Origin: Chlorocebus sabaeus
Lineage: Eukaryota; Chordata; Mammalia; Primates; Cercopithecidae
Assembly (NCBI RefSeq): GCF_047675955.1
Contig: NC_132914.1
Span: 41,379,521 to 41,443,520 of the forward strand
Length of the DNA: 64,000 nt
Direction: 5' to 3'
Shown: piece after piece, positions 43,011 to 54,433 of the stretch
Layout of the letters: each line of letters opens with the position of its first letter
How positions within the stretch are numbered: position 1 is the stretch's first letter
Position numbers and translations under genes: made by a program
Notes under the pieces: model-generated
What the model was told of the DNA's origin: nothing
The model's database searches: none
The model's input: the letters and a program-made list of their open reading frames with translations, nothing else

Positions 43011-44124
43011 GAGAGGATGGGGGAGAAAGACAGTGGGGAACAATGGGTTACTTTTACTGTCCCTGACCGATGTGTCTGCATATAAAAGAAGTCAGATTGA
43101 TGAGATTTCATGGTAGCTGTGCCTGCTCTTTATTCTCCTGTCTTTCATTCATGAAATAAATTGAATTTTGGATTGAGGAGCTGACCAAAAAGCATTTGGG
43201 TATATGGAAGCTTTGGGATCAAAGGGAGAGGAAGCTGAAACCTTCAGAGGATAGAGATTGATGGTATTTGATTTTGTTCATAGTATAGTATTTATTAATA
43301 GTTCTGTAATATTCAGTGGTATAAGTTCTGGTTCCCCCTCCTTCAGCAAATTTATATTAAGACTCACTGTAAATCTGCATATCAGAAGGTCTCATATCTT
43401 CCTGGGATTTCTTTTCATCTTGATTTGCCCAAGAACCCCTGAAGCTTATACTGTGAGAGGAAAATCTGGCTGCTTTCTTTCCCCAGGGTTTAAAACACTG
43501 ATGTTTAAACAGTGTTACTGTCATTTCTCCTTTGCTTCCACATGGTGTCAGTGTTGAGTGTTAGTCCTTTCCAGGCATACAGACATCCAGGTTCTCAAAG
43601 TCTAGGTCTTACCCATACTCCTTGAAGGGAGACTTGGCCACTCTTCAGTGACATTTACCAAAGGCACTCCACACTTAGACTTCTCCTTCAGTTAATATTC
43701 CCGTGGTGAGTCATTACTTCTTAGGATCTAAGCATCGTGCCAGGTGACTGGAAACAGAGGGGCAGACAGGAGTTAACCCTCCTCTGTGGATCTTGGACTT
43801 CTGTCTTGAGTCTAGTTCCTCAGTCATAGTTCTTGCCTCAAGGTTATTTTGTTTCTAGAGCTTCATTACCCTTTCTTGCCGCTTGACCTTGTCCAGTCCA
43901 CACCTATAACTTTCCTTAATTTCAAATATCAGTGCTTCTTATACAAACTGATCTTCATCCCCTTCAGTGACCAACTTTGCATAGCCAAATACTCTTGCTT
44001 GGTCACAGAAGGGTTTATTGCACTTAGTCCCAGGCCAGTGACTATCTCCTAGCTCTAGAATTGTCTAATTTAAAGGCCTGCTCAGGCGATGCCTAGGAGA
44101 ATAGAGAAGGCTTGTTTCTATTAT
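43011..44124. other. Unique sequence, about 1.1 kb
   Basis: No repeat or gene recognised. The open frame 43258-43557 (+) lacks a known domain. Confidence 0.45.
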
Positions 44125-44200
44125 TAAAAAAGAGGAAGAAAAAGAAAGGAGGGGAAGAAGGAAAGAAGGCGGGAAGAAAGAGAGAAATAAAAAGGAAAAA
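44125..44200 (+). repeat. Purine-rich tract
   Basis: Nearly all A and G (GGAAGAAAAAGAAAGG, GGAAAGAAGG) with a single C at 44170 and a few T. Simple-sequence expansion. Confidence 0.9.
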
Positions 44201-44654
44201 ATAATCTAGTGGTGTTTACTGAGTATAGTGTCTTCAAACTAGAGGAGGAGGCAAGGGTAAGGGAACACTTTTTTTATTTTTATTTTTAGGATGGGAGGCT
44301 GTGACCATATTTCACTGCCACTGTTGCAGATATTGCAGCTTCAGGACCCTCCTCAACCTCACCCTCAACCCCACTCTAACAACTCTCTTGTCTGATCTAG
44401 CAAAAGGGCTGCTGTGGCCATTATGGTAAATAGTGGCAGGGAGAGGGTGATGGTTGGGCAAGAAAAAAGTGGGGGATAAATTCATAGCCGCTACTAACTC
44501 ATTCTTCTTTTCCCAGCCACATTTTGAACCACCTTCAAATCCAACAGAAGAGGGGAGGCATGGAGGGAGAATGTTAGAAGGGGAAATGGAATGGAGAGAG
44601 GGGAGGGATTCCCTGTTCCAACTCTTTGTTCTTCATTGACAAATATTTTTCAGT
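44201..44654. other. Non-repeat sequence
   Basis: No recognised element. 44340-44380 is CCTCAACC-rich. Confidence 0.45.
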
Positions 44655-45110
44655 GACTTAATGCCAGCCATGGTAACCTCTTTATTTTCTTCAAAATGTT
44701 GTTGAAATTATTAAACTAAAACAGGAACATTGTGTGGAATTTAGAAAATGTAGCAAAGTTTAAAGAAGAAAAAATTCTCTAGTAATCTGTCATCTTGAGA
44801 ACACCACCATTAACATTTTGACATGTTTTCTTATGTATATGTGTTTATAAAACTGAATTTATTCTGTATATTCAATATTTATAATGATTCTACCCCTTCT
44901 AGGTTGTTAAATATTATGTATAAGCACATCTTAATGGCTGCATGATTTTATCACTGTATCGTACCACCATATTTAGTTGAACATTTAGGATGTTCACAGG
45001 ATGCTGCCTTTTATTTTACTACTTATATCACTCTGATGTGGATATCTGAGTCCATAGATCTTTGAACGTTGTCAGAAGGACAAACACAATAAAGAGTTGT
45101 TGCGTTACTG
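44655..45110 (-). mobile_element. Ancient LINE remnant, antisense
   Basis: 'TTTTCTTATGTATATGTGTT', 'ATCTTAATGGCTGCATGATT', 'GTTGAACATTTAGGATGTTC' resemble an old LINE 3' part. Family unresolved. Confidence 0.5.
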
Positions 45111-45181
45111 TTGCTGGAGTGTGAAACTGATGAGTCCTGATGGTGTTCTCTCTTTAGCTACTGGGACTAAAAAATTAAATG

Positions 45182-45455
45182 ACCACTTTGGGAGGCTGAG
45201 ACGGGTGGATTACGAGGTCAGGAGATGGAGATCATCCTGGCTAATACGGTGAAACCCCGTCTCTACTAAAAATACAAAAAAATTAGCTGGGCGTGGTGGT
45301 GTGTGCCTGTAGTCCCAGCTACTCGGGAGGCTGAGGCAGGAGAATGGCGTGAACCCGGGAGGCGGAGCTTGCAGTGAGCTGAGATCCGGCCACTGCACTC
45401 CAGCCTGGGTGACAGAGTGAGACTCCATCTCAAAAAAAAAAAAAAAAAAAAAAAA
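45182..45455 (+). mobile_element. AluYR-type Alu, 5' truncated
   Basis: Starts at the 'CACTTTGGGAGGCTGAGACG' part and keeps 'GAGCTGAGATCCGGCCACTG', the sense form of the Old World monkey 'GGCCGGATCTCAGCTC' variant. A-tail about 25 nt. Confidence 0.93.
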
Positions 45456-45837
45456 TTGTATCTCGAAGTTTTCCTACTTCATCTTAGGAGCTGAAAAGGC
45501 TAAACATAAGCCAGATAGAAATATTTGATGGAACCTCTGACTGTTTGTGGTTTTTTGTTGGCGTGAAGTAGATCTAGGCTTCTTCTCTGATGTTAACAGT
45601 CTTACTGTTAGAGCCTATACTCCCCTCTGTACTCCTCCCAGTGGTCCATCCTTCCTCCCTGCCACAGTCAGATACATGTTAAGGTTGCAGCCTCCTAGAG
45701 CATAATCAGATTACCTGAAGCCATTAGTTACCTTAACCATTTATTTACGACCTTCCTATGCCCAGTTTTAGATGTGATGAGTTACATGCAGAGATCAAAT
45801 CTGATTTATTGATATAGTGATACAATAATAGTACTAT
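45456..45837. other. Non-repeat sequence
   Basis: No recognised element or exon. Confidence 0.45.
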
Positions 45838-46108
45838 GGCTGGGCACAGTGGCTCATACCTGTAATTCCAACACTTTTGGAGGCGAAGGTGGGAAGATTG
45901 CTTGAGGTCAGGAGTTTGAGACCAGCCTGGGCAACAGCGAGAGACTCATCTCTACCAAAAAAACAAAACAAAACAAAGAAAACCCAACCAAACAAACAAA
46001 AAAATTAGCCTGGTGTGGTGGCATGAGTGTGTAGTCCTAGCTGTTTAAGACACCAAAGCAGGAGGATCTCTTGAGCTCAGTAGTTTGAGGCTGCAAGATC
46101 TTGTCTCT
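45838..46108 (+). mobile_element. AluJ with expanded linker and deleted right arm
   Basis: The middle linker is expanded to about 45 nt of AAAAC and CAAA units (45957-46003). The right arm jumps from 'TTTGAGGCTGCA' to 'AGATCTTGTCTC', losing the usual 'GTGAGC...CTCCAGCC' part. Confidence 0.9.
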
Positions 46109-46124
46109 AAGAATACTAACTCAC

Positions 46125-46355
46125 CTTAAGTGCATGCCCTGTGTCAGGGCACTTTAGTAAGTGATTTATATAAGTCACAATGTAATCTTCACAGCAATCT
46201 TATGAAGTGGTTACTGTTATTACCCTCATTTTACATATAACCAGAAGCAGAGAGAAATTATGTAACTGTCACCCCAGTGGGCAGTGGCAAAACCAGGAAT
46301 TAAGCCTCAGCCATCTGTCTCCCAAGCCCTCACTTTTACCTATTATGCATGTCAT
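46125..46355 (-). mobile_element. MIR, antisense
   Basis: 'CCCTGTGTCAGGGCACTTTA', 'TTACCCTCATTTTACATATA', 'GGCAGTGGCAAAACCAGGA' and 'CCAAGCCCTCACTTTTACC' cover nearly the whole element. Confidence 0.85.
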
Positions 46356-46391
46356 AAACATAAACATTTTTAGCTTTTAGTAAAATTTATT

Positions 46392-46701
46392 ATTTATTTA
46401 TTTATTTATTTATTTTTTGAGACGGAGTCTCACTCTGTCGCCCGGGCTGGAGTGCAGTGGCCGGATCTCAGCTCACCGCAAGCTCTGCCTCCCGGGTTTA
46501 CGCCATTCTTCTGCCTCAGCCTCCCGAATAGCTGGGACTACAGGCGCCCGCCACCTCGCCTGGCTAATTTTTTTGTATTTTTTAGTAGAGACGGGGTTTC
46601 ACTGTGTTAGCCAGGATGGTCTCGATCTCCTGACCTCGTGATCCACCCGTCTCGGCCTCCCAAAGTGCTGGGATTACAGGCTTGAGTCACCGCACCCGGC
46701 C
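46392..46701 (-). mobile_element. AluYR-type Alu, antisense, perfect target duplication
   Basis: Carries 'GTGGCCGGATCTCAGCTCAC', 'GGGTTTACGCC', 'GCCACCTCGCC' and 'CAGGCTTGAG' variants of Old World monkey AluYR. AGTAAAATTTATT stands at 46379-46391 and exactly at 46702-46714. The tail has mutated to (TTTA)n. Confidence 0.95.
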
Positions 46702-46714
46702 AGTAAAATTTATT

Positions 46715-47899
46715 TTTAAAAGATCTTAGGCTGCAATATTGGGGTTCATAATTCTTACCTGAATTTTCAAACCAATTCTTTTATATGTGTCTAATTTTAG
46801 GATTCTTTTAAAGATTTTTGGCAAGCAAAAGGCAAGCATTCTTATGAGGATTTATAAACTCATAGAAGGTGGGAGCTGGAATGAGTGACCTCACAATCCC
46901 CTTGTCCTATCACTGTCTTGCATAGACTTGGGTTATACTTTTTTAGACTTTGGCCAGTTGAAGTTGATTTAGGTTTCTGTAGAAAGACTTGATCTCTATT
47001 CCAGTCACTTGGTCTATGGCATTGAGTCATCTTTACTAGTTTGTTAGATTGATTTCCTAAGGTTATTCTCTGGTAGGTGGGGAAATCCTTCATTTCTATT
47101 TCTGCTCCACGAGAACACTCTTATCATCAAGGACACAGCCTGAGATAGAACATAACTGTCAGACATACTCATATTGTTTGACAAAAATATAGCCTACATG
47201 GTGCTGCAGACTGTCTGCAGAGTGCTGTGATTATAGCTGTTACAAGGGGGACGTCATTCTGTCCTTGCCTGGAGCATTTCTTTTTTTCTTAATATAATTA
47301 GCGACAGTACACTTTTTGTATATGCAGGCTCCATCTGGTCTAGTCTGATTAAAGTTGATGGCTATTTTTATGTCATCAGCAATCATAATTTTTTGTTTCA
47401 TTTTTAGAACATCTCTTGCAGGGATTTTGAATAAGTTTTTTGACTTCTCTTTTTTAACTTGTCACCCAGTTCTTGCCAAGGTTAACAGCAAAGTTTACAA
47501 AGGTTAACAGCCAATCTCACTTGAGAATCACTGCCTAAACAAAAGGTTATTTCACCATGCTAATCCTTTTGGATAGCTTTGTGTAGCTGCATAGTTAATT
47601 AACCAATTAGAAACTACTTCTGATTTTATTTTTCAAGATAAATGCTTGTTTGGCTGTAGACCTTTTCTTTGAATTTATTTTTCTTTTTTAAAATACATTA
47701 ATTTGATGCTTCCTTTGTACAGATGCTTCCAGTGGGTCTTGTTAGCCCTTAGCTCTATGCCTGCCTCTTGAACACTGGGAATTATCCTGCAGTCTACTGA
47801 GTTCCACAGCTGTCTGCCCTACCAACACTCAAAAGCATTTTAATATTCTCACCATGCCTCTGAAAATACTTTCTTTGACCATCACACAGCAAATCCTCT
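46715..47899. other. Unique sequence, about 1.2 kb
   Basis: No repeat or gene recognised. A short 'AGGTTAACAGC' word is repeated at about 47478 and 47499. Confidence 0.45.
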
Positions 47900-48168
47900 T
47901 TTCTGTCTTAATTCTCTAATCTCTGTACAATTTGATACTGTAACTGCACTTGAAGTTTTCTCATTTGATTTCTGTAATGAAAATTATCTGCTATATACTC
48001 TGCTTTTTTGGTCTCCTTTATTGGCTCTTCTTTAATTTCCAGTTTCCTACAAGTGTTAAGTGAGCTACATAAGGGAGCTGCTTCCCTAGTTCAAAAACTT
48101 CGGCGTTGTGTCTCCAGCCCTGCATTCTTGCTTCTCCTTTTCTCCTCGTCACGTGCATCCTCTCTCTT

Positions 48169-48923
48169 TTTAAAATTTTTATTTTATTATGGTAATAACA
48201 CTGGACATGAAGTATACCCTCTTACCAAATTTGTAAGTAATAATGTAATAACAATACGTTATTGTTGACTCTAGGTACAGCATTGTACGGCACACGTCAA
48301 GGGCTTATTCATCTTGTTTAACTGGAACTTTATGCCCATCGACTGGTAATTCCCTATTTCCCCCTCCTGCCGGAGCCAGGCATCCACCATTGTACTCTCT
48401 GTTCTGTGCATTTGATTGTTTTAGATACTTCATATAAGTGGAATCATGCTGTCTTTGTTCTCTTGTGACTGGCTTGTTTCACCTGGCATAATGTCCTGAA
48501 GGTTCATCCATGCTCTCTCATATGGCAGGATTTCCTTCTTTATTAAGGCTGAATACTATATCATTGTGTGTGTGTATTCCACATTTTCTTTATCAATTTA
48601 TCTGTCTGTGGACATTTAGTTTGTTTATATAGCTTGGCTGTTGAAACTGCAATGAACATGGGGATGCAGATATCACTTTGAGATCCTGATTTCAGTTCTT
48701 TTGGATAAATATCTGGAAATTCAATAGCTAGATCATATGGTATCTATTTTTAATTTTTTGAGAAACCTCCACACTGACACAGTGGTGGCACCATTTTGCA
48801 TTCTTGTCAATAGTTGGTAAGGATTCCAGTTTCTCCACATCCTTTCCAACACTTTTTCTTGTTGTTAATTGCCATTCTGACAGATGTGAGGTGATATCTC
48901 ATTGTGGTTTTGATTTGCATGTT
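48169..48923 (-). mobile_element. L1M 3' part, antisense, in L2
   Basis: Antisense old L1 ORF2 end ('CTTCATATAAGTGGAATCAT', 'GCATAATGTCCTGAAGGTTC', 'GTGAGGTGATATCTCATTGT'). 5' truncated at 'TTTGATTTGCATGTTC'. Confidence 0.88.
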
Positions 48924-49284
48924 CTTTCTTTTGGTGACTTTATTCTCAAGAATTGACTGATCAGCTCTAAATTCATGCAGTTCATATTTATATCTCTAGG
49001 TCCAGCATCACTCATGATATTTTCATCTCCCTCTAGGACTTCTTCATTCTGTTACTTTAATGAAAATCCAGACTCAATCTTCTCCCTGTGGCACAACCCA
49101 TGTCAGTAGTTAATCTCTGCAACCTCTCCTTTTTTATTGGCTTTCCCATTTCCCCAGTTTCCTGAGTTTCAAACACTGAAGTTGCTCTCTGACCTCTCTC
49201 TCAACAGGATAACAGCTACCAAATTTTATAGATTTTATCTCAAAAACGTCTTTGCACTCCTCTCTTTAAAAATTATTTTTTGTT

Positions 49285-49569
49285 GGTCAGGTGCCGTGGC
49301 TCATGCCTGTAATGCCAGCACTTTGGGAGGCTGAGGCAGGTGGATCACGAGGTCAGGAGATCCAGACCATCCTGGCTAACACTGTGAAACCCCGTCTCTA
49401 CTAAAAATACAAAAAATTAGCCAGCCGAGGTGGCGGGCACCTGTAGTCCCAGCTACTCTGGAGGTTGAGCCAGGAGAATCACTTGAACCCAGGAGGCAGA
49501 GGTTGCAGTGAGCCGAGTTTGCGCGATTGTGCTCCAGTGTGGGTGACAGAGCGAGACTCCATCTCAAAA
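49285..49569 (+). mobile_element. AluS/Y, sense arm of a close inverted pair
   Basis: Full-length Alu with almost no A-tail left ('CTCAAAAATACTAC'). Flanked by 'TTATTTTTTGTT' and 'CTACTTTTTGTC'. Confidence 0.94.
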
Positions 49570-49608
49570 ATACTACTTTTTGTCATACCAGTTCAAACCT
49601 AGAGTGCC

Positions 49609-49790
49609 TTTTTTTGTTTTTTTTTTTTTTCTTTTTTTTTTTTGACAGGATGTCACTCTTTTGCCCAGGCTGGAGTGGAGTGGCATGATCACAACTCACT
49701 GCAGCCTCAACCTCCTGGGGCTCAAGGAGTGATCTCCCTGCCTCAGCCTCCTGAGTAGCTGGCACTACAGGTGCACCACCACACCTGGCT
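49609..49790 (-). mobile_element. AluJ right arm, antisense
   Basis: Only the tail-side arm is present ('GCCCAGGCTGGAGTGGAGTG' to 'CACCACACCTGGCT'). It begins 40 bp after an Alu in the opposite direction. Confidence 0.92.
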
Positions 49791-50444
49791 CTGAATTGCT
49801 TTTTTGCTGTACTATTTCAGTAGCATTTTAAAATCCATCCTTTAAAATGTGGATTACTTCCTGTAAAGGATAATTCAGAGAGTATCTCTTCTTTGCTTGA
49901 CTATCTAGTTGTTTGTTATGCTCAAAATTAAGTATACTATCTTAGCCAAATATTTGAAGTCTGTCACTCTCCTGTGGTTCCCTCGCTGTGTCTTACACTT
50001 TAGTCACACTCCTGCTTTTTGCTGGTTCTTGATCTGCATCGTGCTTTCCACTTCTACACTTTTACTCATTTACCATACATAACTGGAGTAGCTGGTTCCC
50101 GTTCTTATAAACTTGGCTACCCTTCTGTGTTTCCTAATGTGGCCCTATTGATGCTCTTAAAATGTGATCTTTTCTTATCTCAGCCCATGGCATTTTCTCA
50201 TTTTTCTTTGGCACTTTTGTTACTAAGCTCTGCATTATTTGTTGGTTTGTCTCTGTCTTATCCACCCACCCATCTTTAGCCTAGAAGCTTCAAAAATGTA
50301 GAAAAATATTTTTCTTTCTGATTATTTTTCCCCAGAACATGCATATACTCAGAGAGTCAATTAGTATTTGGTGGATGAAGGAAAGTGTTTTGCTTGTTTC
50401 CCAGTGCTCAGTTTCCTTTACATTTTTTTTTTATTAGTACTTGG

Positions 50445-50660
50445 TAGAGAGAGAATAAGATTTGGAGTCTGATAGATCTAGATTTAAATCCTAGATATCC
50501 CACTTACTAGCTGTGTGACCTTAGAGAAATCAAGTAATCTCTCTGAACCTCTACTCTCTCATCTACAAAATGGGGGCAATTATACTTAGTTGCTTATTTT
50601 GAGATTTGAAATATTATGTGAAAGACTTTTGCAAAGAAGAAGAGCTCAGTAAAAGTTTTA
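50445..50660 (+). mobile_element. MIR
   Basis: Well-preserved: 'CCCACTTACTAGCTGTGTGA', 'CTCATCTACAAAATGGGGGC', 'GAAGAGCTCAGTAAAAG'. Confidence 0.92.
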
Positions 50661-50915
50661 TTGTTTCCACCTTCTCTTTCTTCCATCCTTCTAATTTTCT
50701 CTATTCTCATATATTAAATTTGCTATACAAATCCGTTGTTAATCACATTTTGTTTTAATGCTATTTACCTTTTTGTTTCTATATATCTCATCTTATCAAC
50801 TAAATGTCAAGTTTCCTGAGAGAAGGAAAAGTTTTATGTTCACAACTGCAGTTAAGGTTAGGTTCTGCATTGTCAACAATGAATATTCATTGAATAAATG
50901 CATTCCCCCATTTGC

Positions 50916-51231
50916 TCAGCTGACATTCTTTCCATTCACTGACTTTCTGTATTGGTGACTTCTTCATTTCTACCTCTGTTTGGCAGATTTCTTATTTTTA
51001 CCAGGTCTCCCAAATGTCCACTGTCAAACCCTAAAAGTAGACTTTCTTCCTGAACTCTACCATAGAAGTCCTAAAGTTTCCTTTCTCCAAATTAAACCTC
51101 CATGTAAATTGCCCACCTTAGGGCACCTTCTTGTCAGCAGAACCAGCAAAAAGCACAACAAGGACTCCTTGGATTTAACCAATGAGTCAGATATGTCTTG
51201 CAAACTGTCGTTTCTCTTAACACTTGTGTAG
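50916..51231. other. Non-repeat sequence
   Basis: No certain element. Parts may be further L2 debris. Confidence 0.4.
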
Positions 51232-51293
51232 TCTCTCTGTCTCTGCCTCTCTTTGCCTCTGTCTGTCATTCTCTCTCTCTCTCTCTCTCTCTC
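51232..51293 (+). repeat. CT-rich microsatellite
   Basis: Imperfect CTCTGT and CTGCCT units, then (CT)12 at 51270-51293. Confidence 0.96.
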
Positions 51294-53845
51294 GGTATTA
51301 GAAGGCAATACGTATGCAATGGGTTCTCTAAATAGAAAGGGACATAACATTAGAAATTGGAGCAGTAATTGTAATTATTTCTAGGTTTTTAAAAATTGAA
51401 TTTAAGGATACATTAGGAAATAAGCCATCCCTGGTGACTTAGTGAAAGAAAAGAGAATGTTATGTGAAATTAACATATAGGTAAATGTAGCCCTTGTTTG
51501 TGCTTTTGGTTTAATTATATGGAATAATTTAAGTATCTGTGTACTTTTGTAAGGAAAAAGCATTACAATAGAGTGACACATTTGGTGAATTTGGAGCTTA
51601 TGTTAGCATAACAGCCTCATTACGGCATTCCATTTGGCTTCTCAGGTCTGTTGATGGCTAAAATCACCTTTGCTTTGAGGTTTGGTTAAACGTGCTGGTT
51701 TGCTTACTTTATACTTGATTAAGTTCTTTGAATCTCTTCATTGTAACTTCAAACAACATAGGTAGTTTGCAAGAGAATGAAAGTTGGAACTCATGAAAAT
51801 GCTGGTTAGTGTCTAGGTGATTGTCTTTTCTCATTTTGTAGACTATTTGGTTCTTCTCACCACTTCTTATGTCTTCTCACCACTTCTTATGTCCCCTGAG
51901 AGGCCCAAGAAGAAGCACCCCTTTTCTCAGCCTATGTTTTAAATAAAGAAAGAAATAAGGCAGAAATAAAGCCTGTGGTGACCAAAATACCACCTTTATT
52001 CCTAAAAGACTGTATACTGGAGAATCTTCAGGCATGGGATTTCCCAATACTAAACTCCAAAATTAAATTGATTTCCCTGGTCCCAGGCAATACTGGGTTG
52101 GACACACCTCTCCTGGAAAGGCAGAACAGAATTTGGAGTGCTCTCCAGGAGAGACTTGGTCTCTAGAGAAAAGACGTTGACTTATATATGCCAAATTTAT
52201 TCTTTCAAAATGGTCTGTCAGGTATGTTGCCTCTCCCCTGGAAGTGGAGAGGAGGCCATTCTTTATCTGGAAGGAAACACCTAGGACCAGGGAATAGACA
52301 TTCCACATAATACTGCCAATCCTCTTGTGTAATCTAGTTGGTAGAACAAATGAAGTGGCCCATTATAATGTATTTATCCCAACATATTTGTTAAAAGGAG
52401 CAGTCAAGATTTCAAGTAATGCTTTGCATTTAATAGCTACCTAAAAATGATTTTTCATGTGTTAGATGTACAGATCAGGGTGGCATCTGGTCACACATTT
52501 TTCAGTTTCACAAATGTGACAATACTCCTATAACAGGTATCACTGTTTTATCTTACGTGTTAATGATGAACCACAGTAGAATATAATGTGTTACAATGAG
52601 TCAGTATTTTTCATCAAAAACTCATCATGTTATTACTTCTTCCAGGCACTAACTATTTCTAAGACTGTACAAGAGGCTAATTCAAATGATACTATATTTG
52701 GAAAGATTTTCCTACTAATCTCTCTGAAGTTGGAGGTTTGCGTATTTGGTTAAATAAAAATGTATAAGATAATTATCTGTCATAATTTCAAGTTAGTGTA
52801 CAATAAAAATTATCAATTTCATTTTACATAGTCATGTAACACCATTGAGTATAGATGGTGCTGGAAATGGAAAGTACTGAGTAATATAGTAATACTCTAA
52901 CCACAGATTTTTCATGTCCTTATATGCAGAAAAATAAATGTCAGTAATAGTCAACAGGGTTTAATTTATAGAAATATTTATTTGTGACGTTCAGGAAGGA
53001 AACACAATTTATACTATATACATATTAAATATTAAGTTATGACCATCAAATGTTAGAATAGTGGCTAAGTGAATTACCCTTTAATAAAACACAGAGCCTA
53101 GAACACAGTACTATATAAATGCCTGTTAAATAGGAACCAGATAAAATAGTGAATTCAGTAGGAGTGGGATTTCAAACAAAAAATGGTACTGTGAATCTTA
53201 ATGGGTTTTATATACTAATCTCTTTTCTGTAAATACAGTTTCTTGGCTCTCCAGAGTGTGGTGTGGCTCCTTGTCTGTTCTTTTCTATAACTGAGACAGG
53301 TTAGAAATCTCAGTAGATTAAAACTTGGGAGGAATAGTGCCTGAATTCTTAAAGATGAAAGAACCCTAAGCATCTAAATTATAGTGCTTTATTATTCATT
53401 GTTTGCATAGACACTGGTCATATAAAATAACTCCTATGTCTATTATTTTATTGGTAGTATAGACATCCACAGTCTGACTAAAAGGATACAAAATATGGTA
53501 AGAAAATATGATACATTATGTGAATTACAGTAGAGATAAAAAATGCCATTACTGACATTTACTACATAAAAGTTGCCCTTTGAAGTTATTTAATTATTTT
53601 AAGTATTTCGTGCTGTGAAGGTTATTTTCACAAATGTTCTTTTGCTCTGTCTTAATAAAGTATCAAACATTTTAATAATGTAAGATAAGTATTTACCCTA
53701 TGAATATTATACTTTATTTCTAGTTTGTGGTCCCACATCTCTCCCCATAAAAATTGCATTATCGTATTACATTTTCATCATAATAATTCCATGCTTCAGG
53801 TTCTCAAGTGGCTCTTACTCGTTTTCAGAATAATTATAGAGCATA
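51294..53845. other. Repeat-poor sequence, about 2.5 kb
   Basis: No Alu, LINE or LTR recognised. CTTCTCACCACTTCTTATGT at 51853-51872 is repeated exactly at 51873-51892. No gene recognised. Confidence 0.5.
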
Positions 53846-54433
53846 AACTTATGTATTGTTGTGTAACAAACACACCCAAAACTCAGTGGCTTAAAACAAG
53901 AATAAACATCTGTGATCTCATAATTTCTCTGTGTGAGGAGTTTGGGAGCCGATTGGCTGGTTCTGACTTGGCATCTCTCATGACGTTGTTGTGACTATAT
54001 CAGCCAGAGCTATAGCTATCTGAAGGCTTGACTGGAAAGTTATCTTCCAAGAAGGATGGAAGACGTTCTCTCAAATGGACGGCAGGTTGGTGCTAGCTGT
54101 TGGCTGGATCCCTCAGTTCCTCAAGTGGAATTTTTTGTAGGGCAACTTGATTGTCCTCGTGCCATAATTGTCCTCTTCCTCCAGAAGAAGGAATAGTTGT
54201 CCTCTTCCTCCGGAGGAAGAAGAAGAAATGTCCTTTTCCTCCAGAGACAGCAACTCGAGAGAGAGACCACGGTGGAAACTACAATAACTTTCACAACCTA
54301 GCCTTGGAAGTTCCTCATGTCATTTCAACCATATTCTGTTGGTCACACAGGCCAGTCATAATTCAGTGTGTGTAGAGGTGACTAACCAGAGCTGAGACTC
54401 ATTGAGGACCATTTTGTAGGCTGGCTACCACAC
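53846..54433 (+). mobile_element. Unnamed old dispersed repeat, copy 2
   Basis: 'GTATTGTTGTGTAACAAACA', 'CTCAGTGGCTTAAAACAAG', 'GAAGGCTTGACTGG', 'GGCTGGCTACCACA' match the layout of the copy at 27795. It contains a threefold 'GTCCTCTTCCTCC'-like unit at 54168-54245. Family not named. Confidence 0.6.

Larger units (their letters stand above)
47900..50915 (+). mobile_element. Long L2 fossil with four later insertions
   Basis: Plus-strand L2 phrases: 'GGTCTCCTTTATTGGCTCTT' (48009), 'TTCATATTTATATCTCTAGG' (48980), 'GTTGCTCTCTGACCTCTCTC' (49180), 'ACTTTAGTCACACTCCTGC' (49995) and the 3' end 'TCATTGAATAAATGC' (50888). An L1M (48169-48923), an Alu (49285-49569), an AluJ arm (49609-49790) and a MIR (50445-50660) interrupt it. 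The reverse-transcriptase region is recognisable but frameshifted. Confidence 0.7.

Noticed and set aside
52073..52294. Exact 11-bp inverted repeats TTCCCTGGTCC / GGACCAGGGAA about 200 bp apart, suggesting a MITE
   Set aside because: No target duplication at the outer ends, and several 11-bp inverted matches within 300 bp are expected by chance in this length.
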